Origin: Metarhizium brunneum
Taxonomy: Eukaryota > Ascomycota > Sordariomycetes > Hypocreales > Clavicipitaceae
DNA: 64,000 nt
Direction: 5' to 3'
Assembly (NCBI RefSeq): GCF_013426205.1
Contig: NC_089426.1
Span: 2,604,001 to 2,668,000, forward strand
Every line of letters begins with the position of its first letter. Position 1 is the stretch's first letter. The notes under the pieces are model-generated. The model was not told the DNA's origin. It saw only the letters and a program-made list of their open reading frames with translations, and made no database searches. Positions 47,558 to 58,292 of this stretch are shown here, piece by piece. A program made the translations under genes and the position numbers.

Positions 47558-48391
47558 TCAATATCCCGTAGCTGCTGGGGCCTTCTCATCTTTTCGTAGG
47601 CTTGTCAACATTTCGCGGAAGCGCTCCTTGCCGGATCCAGTTGCGCCCCCTTTGGTGCTTTTACCACTTATATCGACGAGCTTCGCAATGCGATCCCAAC
47701 TTGTGCCGCCCGAAACTGTATCTTCGCGGTTGGCGAGAAATTGCTCGGCATCCTTCCTTGTCTGTGCAATTCCTTTTTCCTTCTTACTGTTGTAATTCTC
47801 GTAGAAATCGTCAATGTTCTGCTGTGCTTCTTTGATAGTCTCCTCACGCTGGGCAGCAAACTGTTCAGCTCGTTTGGCAATTTGTGCGTCACGCTGCTCT
47901 CTCCACTGCTTGATGACCTCGGGTTCCTCCTCATCGCCTACATGAGACTGGTAACCTGAATTGTAACTAATGGACGGTCCAGTGATAGAGGTACTTCCAG
48001 GTAGACCAGCAGTGCCCTGCTTAGCACATTAGCGCGGCACCTATTAAATCGAGCTGTTTTATTCATACTGCAGAGGGACCGGCAAGGTCGGGAAACTGGG
48101 ATTCGAAGGTTGACTCGCCGACTTGATCCTGCCCCAGGAGGTCACCGCTTGGTTCTGCAAAGGCTACGGCATCCTCACTAGTTGTGAACTGCTCAGCGTC
48201 GTCTCCCAATAAGGCCCTTTCCCTGGCAAGAAAGTCGTCGGCCGATGGCTCAGCGGAAGGATTTTTGATTTCGGTTTGTGCTTTGTAACAGACAAGTCAG
48301 TGAAATTGTAGATGAGGGTGTTCGAAGTTGAGCTAATGGATCACAAACCTCCGGAATCGAAGTCGTCTAGAGAGGGGAATCGATCTGCCAT
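47558..48391 (-). CDS. clc1: Clathrin light chain
   Basis: Regulatory light chain of the clathrin triskelion, controlling coat assembly in endocytosis and Golgi-endosome traffic. I join 48349..48391, 48069..48280 and 47558..48016 on the minus strand, giving 237 residues. The N-terminus MADRFPSLDDFDSG matches the conserved light-chain motif (F-x-S-L-x-D-F). A variable acidic segment follows, with ADDFLARERALLGDDAEQF. The central heavy-chain-binding coiled coil includes IKQWREQRDAQI and EQFAAQREETIKEAQQNI. The C-terminal part has SWDRIAKLVDIS and RFREMLTSLRKDE, both conserved. The first intron uses a GTTTGT donor. Phases are consistent and the last exon has no internal stop. Confidence 0.94.
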
Positions 48392-49049
48392 TGTGTAGTT
48401 ATTAGTAATGCCTATTTGATTGACACAAGCTCTTATTGTGTTGTTTTGTGAGAATAATTCTGCTTCGCGATCGCAGTATTGGAGTGACGGATGGGCTCTC
48501 CACAGCTCGCTATGATCACCCAAGTGCCCATTTACCTGGCATGAAGCGTCAAAGGGGCAGCATTCTGCCGGGCGGTGGGCCAAGGCAGCCCACTGCTCCG
48601 GATATTGCATATCATGGGGCTTTGCATTTGAGCACCATTGACCCCACGGCTGGTTTGCCCCTTGCATGTTTATGATTCTCGGTTGATGCAAAAGCTCAAA
48701 CCTCTGGCCCACACCAGCTCTGAACACCAGAACTTAGGGGATCGTGCAAAGCTGGGCCATTAGCAAAAATACTATTTCATCGTCTAGGGCGACCAGTTGG
48801 GCTACACATTGAACATCTGCTTTCAGAACGCCATAGAACAAGAACACCTCCAAAAAATCATCGCCTCGAAGTCCATCCAGGGAGAACTTTCAAGCACGAG
48901 AGTACTTCACCGTAGTAACATTTACCTCGATCGCATTATAAAGCATTCCACAACGTTACCTGGGTCACTCTCCGTCGCACTACGCAGATCATACTTCGAT
49001 TCCTTAGCAATTAGCTCGCTCGCGTTGTCGGCGATCGCAGCTCGAAAGC
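48392..49049. other. Divergent CLC1/RTT103 promoter region
   Basis: Holds the two promoters and leaders. The frames on both strands here look random, and I see no palindrome of the TAGGTA family. Confidence 0.5.
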
Positions 49050-50423
49050 ATGGCGTACAACGACGACTCGGTTCTGGCGCGGCTATCATCACTCAATGAG
49101 AGTCACGACAGCATCGCCACCGCTGCCCAATGGATCATGTTCCACAGGTAAGTGATCTTTGACGTATAGGCTTTTTGCGCAACATCGTACTGATGTTCGC
49201 TTCGATTCCTAGACGTCATGCGGATCGCACCGTACAACTTTGGATGCAACGCCTGAAAGATTCTTCCAGCACAAAGCGATTAAGTTTGGTATATCTCGCG
49301 AACGGTAAGCAACTCCTGATGATTATTCTGTATCGTATACATGCGTATATGATTGCGTAATCAAATGCGAACGCAGTGGCCCACTGACATAGTTCTGCCA
49401 CAGAGGTTGTTCAACAATCAAGAATACGTCACAAGGAAGATTTCGTTATAGCATTCTCGCCCATCGTCGCCGAAGCCTCTTCTATAGCATACAAGGGTGC
49501 GCCTGCAGAAATTCAGGCGAAACTTCGGCGCGTGATCGATGTCTGGAAAGACAGATCTATCTTCGAAGCACCGATTCAGAGAGCTATCGAGTCTCGTCTT
49601 GACGGTACGTACGCATACTCACTCACCGTTGTTTCTTGCCTTCACTAACACTCAGAAAGAACTTGACAAAGCTCGCGGGGCTCCGAAATCTGGTTTCTCC
49701 GGTTCGCCGTTCGGAAGTTCTTCTGTACCCTCCGAATTCAGCCCTTTGATCGCGGCTCATCAGAAGACGGTTAAACTTAGCGGGCCGTTGCAGACTACGA
49801 TCTCTTCTGCAAACCAGGAATATGATAAACAAATGGACCCAAATGTCGCAGTACCGTCCGCTCCCGTGTATGCAGCCCGTCTAAATGGTCTGCTCAAAAC
49901 ACTAGCAAACGCAGAGAGCGCCGTTGCAGAGTGTGTCAAAGCCCGCGAACATTTGGTATCGGGTTTGGAAAAGCTGTTGGATGAAAGTCGATCTGCTCTA
50001 GAAGCCGACAAAAGTGCAGCTGGTGAGTTACTCAAGAGGAAAGCGGAGATTGAAGACAAAAAGCAGCAGGTGGAGGTCGCGATTATGCGAGCTTTAGGAC
50101 CTACCGAGAGCAATGGTCAGCCGGGAGAGGGCGACACTGGAAGCCCTCACAACGAACTAGACAGGCCAGAGATGGAGGCTCTCACTCCACCTCAGATGGA
50201 AGATGAGGACGCGGATGAACCGGTCGAGGCATCTGAGACGGCCAATGTTTCGTCATCTACAGAACAAGACTCAGCACATTCATTTCAGTCAATACCTGTT
50301 TCAACAAATGGTTCAAACAAGAGACGGCGGGTAGATGATTCCGAAGACTTCCCTGATCTCGGAGGCGATGATGGTATCGAACCTGAGGTAGCGGAAATGT
50401 TGAAGGATAGCGCCGAGACGTGA
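49050..50423 (+). CDS. rtt103: CID-domain protein, RTT103/RPRD1-like
   Basis: Nuclear protein that binds the phosphorylated C-terminal domain of RNA polymerase II, in transcription termination with the Rat1 exonuclease. I join 49050..49147, 49213..49304, 49404..49604 and 49660..50423, giving 384 residues. The CID (RPR) domain covers about residues 1-130, with the segments RTVQLWMQRLK, KRLSLVYLANEVVQQSR and RVIDVWKDRSIF. A coiled coil follows at about 190-255, including KSAAGELLKRKAEIEDKKQQ, and then an acidic, disordered C-terminus with a KRRR nuclear-localisation-like patch. The last intron must use the AAAG acceptor at 49656-49659. The CAG four bases upstream gives an immediate stop. Confidence 0.9.
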
Positions 50424-51148
50424 GCGTGGATGTTGGTCATGGCCTGAAGATTAGACAGTACCCAAGGTTACCTGGGATTTGTACAGTCAAGTTTGAACTA
50501 TACCATGCTTTGGACATTGTCGATATCTCGCACTAAATCAGAAAATCTCTGCATACTTGATCAATCAAAGAAGAATTTCGTTTGTGCCACTCTCGACCAG
50601 TCGAAGGCCCCCCCTCCAGAATGTAATATAATTCGACGAAGACTTGTCTTGGCTTTGACAATCAAGATGGACGAGATGATGCCAATTTCAGCATGGAGCA
50701 TTGAGTCGTGCCACAATCTGCTCATATAATAGCTATAAAATAAATCAGTTGATAGGCTCTTGCAACAATGATCAAATACCTACTAGGTAGGTATTGTATT
50801 CATCGCCAGGAACTTGACTTGACTCTCAGCGGCTTAATCCCGTTGGTCCGACCCGAGGCCGACCTCTTTACAATGAGCCACATGCTACTATGTGCAAGTG
50901 CGGCTGGGTTGCTAACTAGAATGTTTTGGGCCAGGAGGATCTCCATGACCCCCACTTTAATTTTCGGCGTTCAAGCTCATCTTCCAACCCCGGCCATCCC
51001 CAAATCCCGCGAAAATGACGGCATCCTGAGGTGCCAGTTTGCCCTTCTCGTCGTCTCTGTCAGAGTTATCACCACTCAATACAGCGAACGGCGGCTGGTA
51101 CCTATAATGCTCCAGTACCAAGTTACTTGAGCTGCGCTTTTCGTCAAC
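50424..51148. other. Spacer between RTT103 and the MDL-type gene
   Basis: Holds the RTT103 3' region and the promoter of the transporter gene. It contains an inverted repeat at 50775-50795. No gene is supported. Confidence 0.5.
50775..50795. repeat. TACCTA/TAGGTA inverted repeat
   Basis: A perfect 9-base inverted repeat (AATACCTAC and GTAGGTATT) with a 3-base spacer TAG. It is of the same family as the larger clusters. Confidence 0.8.
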
Positions 51149-53533
51149 ATGGTGTCGGGCGTGGTGCGGCGCGCACTGCCGCCACGACGCAACCTTGGAG
51201 AAATCTTCAACGCCACTGTTGGCCATTCTAGATTCAGTTCACACTCTCCTCAAGTCAGATTCATTCATTCAACGCCTTGCCATAGACATGTACTTCCACG
51301 ATTCTCACCGGCGATATTTGGCCCACGAACCGAACAAACGCACGCAGCCTCAAGCCCCAAGCCGCATGCTCAGCAGACGGCATTCCGCCACTTCCAGGCC
51401 CTATCTTCTCATCTGCGGCCCTTTTCCTCCACGCGACTCACCCTTCAGCAAAATCAGCGCAAGAAAAGCAGTGACTCTGGCGTTTCAAACATGGGCGAAA
51501 TTCAAGAGGAACCTCGCGACGAGGACGAGGACGGTTTCAAAAAAAGTGACAAGGCGGCCAAGGCTGCTGAGGTCGATTTATCAGCGAGACTGTCCAAAGA
51601 AGGGAAGTCTCAAAGCAAAGCTGGGTTTGGGGAGATATGGAGGCTCATAAAAGTTGCCCGACCGGAGATCCGATGGCTTGGGCTAGCCTTCTGTTTCCTC
51701 GTGATATCTTCTAGTGTCACAATGTCCATTCCCTTCTCTGTGGGCCGCATCTTGGATCTTGCCACAAAGGGTGATGTTGATGATATACGCCTGTTTGGCC
51801 TTACTCTGAATCAGTTCTTTATCGGCCTTGGTGCCATCCTTACCTTAGGCGCGATGGCGAATTTTGGCAGGGTTATTCTGCTCCGAATCGTTGGTGAGCG
51901 GGTCGTTGCCAGATTGCGATCGCAGCTGTACAGGCGGACATACGTGCAGGATGCGGAATTCTTTGATGCGAACCGAGTCGGAGATCTCATATCACGGCTC
52001 AGCTCGGACACTGTCATTGTCGGCAAGTCGGTAACGCAAAATCTGAGCGACGGCCTCCGAGCATTGTTTAGCGGTGGCGCTGGCTTCGCCATCATGGTCT
52101 GGACAAGCCCCAAGCTGACTGGGTTACTTCTTCTAATGTTTCCGCCCATAGCAGTAGGCGCCGTCATTTACGGTCGTGCAATTCGGAATATTAGCAGGAC
52201 AATCCAAAAGAACTTGGGTACTCTCACCAAAATCGCTGAAGAGCGTCTTGGAAATGTTAAAACAAGCCAAGCCTTTGTCGGCGAAGTTCAAGAGGTTGGC
52301 CGTTACAACAAACAAATCAGAAGAATATTCGCCCTTGGGAAAAGAGAGTCTCTCATCGCAGCCACTTTTTTCGCTTCAACCGGTTGGGCTGGCAACATGA
52401 CCATCCTGGCCATGTTGATTGTTGGAGGCAGCTTTGTTCGTTCGGGCGCCATGTCTCTAGGCGACCTTACCTCGTTCATGATGTACACTGCTTTCGCTGG
52501 CTCAAGTCTATTTGGACTTTCAGGATTCTATTCAGAACTCATGAAGGGAGTTGGAGCGGCGAGCAGGCTTTTCGAGCTCCAGGATCGTCGTCCCGGTATT
52601 CATCAAACGGTTGGTGTTCGAGTCAAGTCTGCACAAGGCCCCATCAAGTTCAGTGATGTTAGCTTCGCCTACCCAACGCGACCAGCAGTCAAGATCTTCA
52701 ACGGATTGAACTTTGAGATTCCATCAGGGAGCAACGTCTGTGTGGTAGGGCCTTCAGGCGGTGGTAAATCTACGGTTGCTTCGCTACTGCTCAGATTTTA
52801 TAATCCAACGTCTGGGTCAATCACCATCAACGGAGTCGACGTATCAACCATGAATGTCAAATCTTTAAGACGGCGGATTGGGATGGTGTCACAGGAACCG
52901 GTACTGTTTTCTGGCACGATTGCTGAGAATATTGCATATGGCAAGCCGAATGCAAGCCGAATGGAGATTATTGCAGCCGCACGAAGAGCCAATTGCAACT
53001 TTATCAGCGACCTTCCCGATGGCTTGGAAACCCAAGTGGGGGCTAGAGGATCACAATTGTCTGGTGGACAAAAGCAGCGTATTGCAATTGCTCGAGCATT
53101 GCTCAAGGACCCGGATATCCTTATTCTTGATGAAGCTACTTCGGCTTTAGACGCAGAGTCAGAGACGCTCGTTAATGAAGCTCTAGCCGGACTGTTGCGT
53201 GGTCACAGCACAACTATATCCATTGCACATCGACTGTCGACAATTAAGAGATCTGACCAAATCATTGTTCTCAATAACGAAGGCAAGGTGGCAGAGATTG
53301 GAAGCTACACCCAACTTGCCGCAGATAAGCATAGCGCATTTAGCAAATTGATGGAATGGCAAATGAGCGGCGGCGAGATTCCAGAGAAGCGATCATCTAA
53401 TTCTGGCCCAGGGATCACTGAGGCAGAGGAAATAGAGGAAGACCTAGCACGCGAAGAAGACTTTCATGAAGATCCGGAAAAGGAGCACAAAGACCAAGAA
53501 CGAGAAGAGAAAGAGGAGCGCCAACGTCAGTAA
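51149..53533 (+). CDS. mdl1: Mitochondrial ABC half-transporter (MDL1/ABCB10 type)
   Basis: Half-size ABC exporter of the mitochondrial inner membrane, similar to yeast MDL1, which exports peptides from the matrix. The single exon gives 794 residues. The first ~110 residues are rich in Arg, Ser and His with no acidic run, a presequence-like pattern. About six membrane segments lie between residues 180 and 450. The nucleotide-binding domain carries Walker A GPSGGGKST near 534, the Q-loop at MVSQEPVLFSGT, the signature LSGGQKQR near 637, Walker B ILILDEATSALD near 656, and the H-loop IAHRLSTI. The C-terminus is charged and coiled, beyond the usual end. A 2 x 11 base direct repeat in the coding region, at 52941-52962, fits the normal family sequence and is not a frameshift. 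Confidence 0.93.
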   Translation: MVSGVVRRALPPRRNLGEIFNATVGHSRFSSHSPQVRFIHSTPCHRHVLPRFSPAIFGPRTEQTHAASSPKPHAQQTAFRHFQALSSHLRPFSSTRLTLQQNQRKKSSDSGVSNMGEIQEEPRDEDEDGFKKSDKAAKAAEVDLSARLSKEGKSQSKAGFGEIWRLIKVARPEIRWLGLAFCFLVISSSVTMSIPFSVGRILDLATKGDVDDIRLFGLTLNQFFIGLGAILTLGAMANFGRVILLRIVGERVVARLRSQLYRRTYVQDAEFFDANRVGDLISRLSSDTVIVGKSVTQNLSDGLRALFSGGAGFAIMVWTSPKLTGLLLLMFPPIAVGAVIYGRAIRNISRTIQKNLGTLTKIAEERLGNVKTSQAFVGEVQEVGRYNKQIRRIFALGKRESLIAATFFASTGWAGNMTILAMLIVGGSFVRSGAMSLGDLTSFMMYTAFAGSSLFGLSGFYSELMKGVGAASRLFELQDRRPGIHQTVGVRVKSAQGPIKFSDVSFAYPTRPAVKIFNGLNFEIPSGSNVCVVGPSGGGKSTVASLLLRFYNPTSGSITINGVDVSTMNVKSLRRRIGMVSQEPVLFSGTIAENIAYGKPNASRMEIIAAARRANCNFISDLPDGLETQVGARGSQLSGGQKQRIAIARALLKDPDILILDEATSALDAESETLVNEALAGLLRGHSTTISIAHRLSTIKRSDQIIVLNNEGKVAEIGSYTQLAADKHSAFSKLMEWQMSGGEIPEKRSSNSGPGITEAEEIEEDLAREEDFHEDPEKEHKDQEREEKEERQRQ

Positions 53534-54479
53534 GCAATGACTCGGTTCGGGATGTCGCAACCGAAGCCCGGATACGCAAACTACGCATCCCGGTGTATGG
53601 TTTGCTTGGCGATATTTGCAGTAAGCTGGGTGGATTGCCGCGTACATTTGTGCGGTGTTGAGTTGGCCCATTTCGGGCACATTGTATTTTATTTCAAGTA
53701 TGGTTTGTTGGTCGGGGTTGGAAGGCGCATACAGACAGACGTGGCGATAAACTCCACTCGCACTTTGGAGGGGTTGCAAACCGGTGAACAAAGAAGAGGG
53801 ATGAAGAATCAGTACTTTTTTTTGTATATAGCGATATAAGGGGACAACTACTTAGGTACAGAAGAGCTATTCATAATGTGTAGCAAAATACAAAAAATCA
53901 ACACGGATAATTTCGTCACTAGCCTTATTTAAACACAGTGTTACTCAGCAGTTAATGTCATTGGCCTGCGACGTCTGTTACAGCTGGTATTAATTTGCCC
54001 ATGTGCACTGTGACGAAGGAAAAACAATTCAGCGGACTGAAGGGCCTGTTTGTGAGAGGAATTCGATCAATTGATACGCTCAACCCCCGACATGATGTTA
54101 ATGTCGACTTGTCACAGGCACGCCAACTCCACTGTCCACTAGCGTCTCTGCGCGCTACTCCCCACGTGCATGCGCTACTGGCCGAGTTCATTGCTCCAGC
54201 GCCTTCGATGTTGCCCCAGCCATCAATCTGCAATCAGGCTAACCGGCATTCCCCCCTTAAACTGTCAGTGAACGTCGCTTGTCAAATCGTCAATACCACC
54301 ATTTATGGTGTCTGTACCTCTAATTTTGGTATTCCTTCTTGCAAGAAACTTCATCATCGCCCTGTATTCCAGCGTCTCCTGAGGGGTCGACAAGTCTTGA
54401 GCGCATCTCTCGAGTAGCTAGCCCTGTCCCGGACCCATACAGTTATCAATTGATAGCCATTCAACACGAAGAACTCTAG
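53534..54479. other. Spacer between MDL-type and lipase genes
   Basis: This gap holds the transporter 3' end and the lipase promoter. A 140-residue frame at 53995-54417 has no recognisable features. Nothing else is supported. Confidence 0.5.
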
Positions 54480-55488
54480 ATGGCAAGTCAAAATATGTTC
54501 ACGGTGTCTGAGGGCCAATTCAAGCATGGTGATTCCAGCTTCTACTCTAAAACTTGGACGGTACGCAGGATTCACTTGTGCCGTTGATTCTTCCCTCAGG
54601 ATGCTGACCAAGCTCATCAATTCTCAGCCGGCCGGTCCCACAAAGGCCAAGTTGATCTTCGTCCATGGCTTCAGCGAGCATATTAACCGCTACAACGAAT
54701 TTTTCCCAAAGCTTGCCGAGAAGGGCATTCAGGTATTTGGCTGGGACCAGCGCGGTTGGGGGCGCAGTGTCGCCAAGCCTGCTCAGAAGGGACTTACTGG
54801 ACCGACCTCGCAGGTCATCGCCGATGTTGCTGCCTTTGTGAGGGACAAGCTTCCTGCCAAGGATAATGCTGACGCATCGCCGGTTTTCGTCATGGGCCAT
54901 TCTATGGGTGGCGGTGAGGTGCTGACCCTTGCCGCGGATTCACAATATGCTAAACTGGTTGGCCAAGTCCGAGGATGGATTCTCGAATGTCCTTTTGTCG
55001 GATTCCCGGTAGGGGAGGAGCCCAGTAGCATTAAGATATTCGTCGGCCGCCTCATAGGTCGTCTTCTACCCAAGCAGCAGCTGAAACACGTCGTGCCGCC
55101 AGAGTACCTTAGTAGGGACGAAGCCGTTGTTCAGGCAGTGCGAGATGACCCTCTTTGCCATGATACTGGGACTCTCGAAGGTCTAGCTTCGCTCCTTGAT
55201 CGGACAGCTCTGCTATCATCTGGTCGAGTTCAGCTTGGCAAGCACGTCAAGGGCGTGCTCTTAACTCATGGGACAGAAGATCGGGCATGCAGCTACGATG
55301 CTGCGCTTAGATTCATGGAACAGCAACACAGCGTCGAAGACAAGACGACAAAGTCATATCGTGGAGCCTATCACCAGCTTCATACAGACCACTGCAAAGA
55401 TGAGTTTACAAATGATGTTATCGAATGGATCTTAGAGCGATGTCCCCCATCCACGGGGATGGCTGAACCTCGCGAAGCAAAGCTCTAG
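54480..55488 (+). CDS. Monoacylglycerol lipase, serine hydrolase (YJU3-like)
   Basis: Alpha/beta hydrolase of the hydrolase_4 group that cleaves monoacylglycerols to glycerol and fatty acid, in lipid droplets or the ER. I join 54480..54560 and 54628..55488, giving 313 residues. The start MASQNMFTVSEGQFK precedes the FVHGFSEHINRY oxyanion segment. The nucleophile elbow is GHSMGG near residue 118. The acid residue is in LTHGTEDRACS near 241-250, and the catalytic His in AYHQLHTDH near 275-280. The intron between TWT and PAGPTKAKL is 67 bases; an earlier CAG inside it is not used, because it would break the frame. The lid region (PFVGFPVG) is short. Substrate preference is family-based. Confidence 0.9.
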
Positions 55489-56852
55489 TGGGGCAGCGGC
55501 AACGCGAGAGCAAACCTGTCTGGTGTAATAACAGATGCTATGAAGTGGAAATACATACTCGCCGAACAAGGCTTGCCAATCATCGCTTGTCTGCAATTCG
55601 TTGGCCAAAGTTGATTAGTTACCAGAGGGAATCCGTAACAAGACTTTTGAATTGTATCAAACCATTTTGTACCTGAGTACTCGCTATAATATTTCGGTGT
55701 TTACTTCATCGACCCGTCCCTTACCTGACTTGGCACCGATAGGCTATACAATTAGGTGAGATTCACATTACCTGGGTATGTATGCATATTGCAGTGTTGG
55801 GGAAACTCCACCTCAATCACACCCAACAGTACCAAGACAGGTAAACACAGTAGATGGTTAAGCTTTTTCGGGGGCAATCTGTTGTCATGTTCAGATGAGA
55901 GGCCTCCCCGGTCACGCCTCGACAAACTGCTGCCAACTAGACTCTTTAGGGAGGGGAATTGTGGGCGGTGTGGGACATGGGAGACCGAACATTGAAGATC
56001 TCAACTAGCTTGACAGCACTAGTTACTGCCTGGTCAACGACAAGAGTTGATCAATCAAAGATGTGAAATAAGTGGACTTCAACGGCGGGCACATCTAGTT
56101 AGGTACATGTACTTGGGCAGGGATGTGATTTCTAAACCCTCAAAAAAGGTTGGCAGTTGGCTTCTGCCTATTACCAACCTTCTCCGGCATCCTGTCGTGA
56201 TGCAAGTGAATAACAGCGTCGCATGAAAAATAGATGACTCTAGCATTTATTAGCGCAGCCATCCGAGCACCAAGACCAATTGGCTTGCTGGAAAAAACCA
56301 GCACCCAGACGGTTGATGGTTTATTACGCCCATGGATCCTGAGTCCTGACAACGAGATTCGTCCAGGATTCATGCGTGTTATAGAGGAGGCGTGTCTGAG
56401 TCGGCTCGCATTGAGATCTTCGCTGTCATTCGTCATCTGCCCAGGTAGGTGGTGATTGCCACTTAAGCATCCTTGATAGTCTACCAGATCTTTTGCTGGC
56501 ACTGAACTAGTCAATCTGTGTGCCACAATACAAAAATTAGTGCTCCCCTTCTTGATTTGTTGATTAATGCTGGAGAAGAGAAATGCGTGCATTTGCCGCG
56601 ACGCTCAGACAAAAAGTCGACTGGTTGCTTTCCAAGGTTTCCATGCCTACTTAATATCTACCCACCCAACACCACACGCTCCTTCCGAGACACATCAGCA
56701 GCCTTTTTCGCACCTCTATACATGTAACCTGTCTTCGCCACTCCCAGAGGACGCACTCACTCCCCTCTTTCCCAGTTCCCTACTCTTCGGTGCCATATAT
56801 CATATTTCCACCTTATGACCAGGGGCTGAGGACGACCCTCGAGGCTCTCAAT
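55489..56852. other. Spacer between lipase and CDF transporter genes
   Basis: This 1.4 kb gap holds the lipase 3' region and a probable long leader for the transporter gene. A 150-residue minus frame at 56140-56592 lacks any recognised domain. A TAGGTACATG word lies near 56100. No gene is supported. Confidence 0.45.
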
Positions 56853-58292
56853 ATGACGCCAGACGGCAGCAATACCATCACTCACCATCCATCCATCTTT
56901 CACCTCCAACAGCTTTCGTCCCCCAGCAGCGGGAGCGGCTCTCGCGCGCCCGCGCGCCAAAACCAGCATCATTACCACCACCATCATGAACAACATCGTG
57001 CCGCTAGTACATCCATAGAGCCCGTTGCCCCTCCTGGACAAGAGCAAGATGCCGTTGAGAGGCACCCATCTCACGCCACGGACGTGGAGAGTCAGATGAC
57101 CGCCGGTCCAAATTCAAGGCTGCCGCGTCTTAGCATCGAGAGCGATCCATATGGGCTTTCATCGTCCTACAAGACAGAATCAGATTTGGATCAAATCAAG
57201 GCTAATTCTTCTCGCAAGAGAGGTGGGTCGCGAATTTGCAGGCCATCCGCCAAGAGATCCTCCATCAATAGTGCACAGCCTGGCCCAAAACGTAATGCTC
57301 GAAAAGTCTGTAGCTTTTACGAGAATCAGAACGCAGCCATCGAACGTATGCTCAAGTCCGTGGAGGAACACCGCGCCGAAGCCCGTCAAGAGCAAGGCGA
57401 CGACCAGGTCAAATTCCGCATCGCAATATATGGATCTCTTGCCGCAAACGTCATTCTCGCCGGGCTGCAACTATACGCAGCCATCTCCTCTGGGTCTTTG
57501 TCTTTGTTCACAACCATGGCGGATGCCATATTCGATCCGCTCAGCACGCTCACTCTTATTTTCTCCAACCGCGCAATCAAACGAGTTGACCCTCGCCGTT
57601 TCCCAGCCGGCAAGGCCAGACTTGAAACGGTTGGCAACATCATTTTCTGTTTCCTCATGACGTCGGTGTCTCTCATTATCATTGCGTTTGCCGCTCAAGA
57701 GCTCAGTCGATCGAGAACGAGCAAGGAATTCCATTTGCCATCTGTCATTTCTGTCTGTGCTGCCTTCCTTACCAAGTTTTCTCTCTTTTTGTACTGCTGG
57801 TCTCTTAAAAACAAGTATAGTCAGGTCAACATCTTGTGGCAAGACCATCGTAATGATCTCTTGGTCAACGGATTTGGTATTCTGACATCAGTCGGTGGTG
57901 CCAAACTTCAATGGTGGATTGACCCAATGGGCGCCATCTTGCTATCAGTTTTGATCTCGGGGATCTGGCTCCGCACTGCATTTAATGAATTTATGTTGTT
58001 GGTAGGCGTCGTCGCATCAGTTGACATGCAACAACTCATCACCTACGTGTGCCTCACGCATTCGCCTGCTGTGCAAGGCATCGACACCGTACGTGTCTAC
58101 CACTCTGGTCCACGACTGATTGCCGAGGTAGACATTGTCATGAACCCTGCCGGTACACTGCTGGAAACTCATGACACCGCTGAGGAGCTTCAGTTCAAGT
58201 TGGAGAGTCTTCCGGACGTTGAGCGGGCGTATGTTCATATCGACTACGAGACAACACATAAACCTGAACATGCATATAAGAAAGATATTTAA
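56853..58292 (+). CDS. Cation diffusion facilitator, Mn-type (MTP)
   Basis: Proton-coupled divalent metal exporter, probably of manganese, in a Golgi, vacuole or endosomal membrane. The ATG at 56853 gives a 479-residue single-exon protein. Residues 1 to about 185 are disordered and basic. Six membrane segments follow. The metal site shows DxxxD in TM2 (DAIFD) and DxxxD in TM5 (DHRND), the signature of Mn-CDF proteins rather than the HxxxD of Zn-CDFs. The cytosolic C-terminal domain includes VQGIDTVRVYHSGPRLIAEVDI and ends with HIDYETTHKPEH; quoted only in part, as VRVYHSGPRLIAEVDI. The start codon is the least certain feature; an in-frame extension to 56790 has no ATG. Confidence 0.9.
   Translation: MTPDGSNTITHHPSIFHLQQLSSPSSGSGSRAPARQNQHHYHHHHEQHRAASTSIEPVAPPGQEQDAVERHPSHATDVESQMTAGPNSRLPRLSIESDPYGLSSSYKTESDLDQIKANSSRKRGGSRICRPSAKRSSINSAQPGPKRNARKVCSFYENQNAAIERMLKSVEEHRAEARQEQGDDQVKFRIAIYGSLAANVILAGLQLYAAISSGSLSLFTTMADAIFDPLSTLTLIFSNRAIKRVDPRRFPAGKARLETVGNIIFCFLMTSVSLIIIAFAAQELSRSRTSKEFHLPSVISVCAAFLTKFSLFLYCWSLKNKYSQVNILWQDHRNDLLVNGFGILTSVGGAKLQWWIDPMGAILLSVLISGIWLRTAFNEFMLLVGVVASVDMQQLITYVCLTHSPAVQGIDTVRVYHSGPRLIAEVDIVMNPAGTLLETHDTAEELQFKLESLPDVERAYVHIDYETTHKPEHAYKKDI

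Noticed and set aside
52941..52962. 11-base tandem duplication in the ABC transporter gene, suspected frameshift
   Set aside because: The reading frame and family sequence (YGKPNASR) continue normally through it, so the repeat is coincidental.
53995..54417. Plus-strand frame of 140 residues before the lipase gene
   Set aside because: No recognisable family, and it ends within the lipase promoter; probably chance.
56140..56592. Minus-strand frame of 150 residues
   Set aside because: No known motif and no conserved-looking core.
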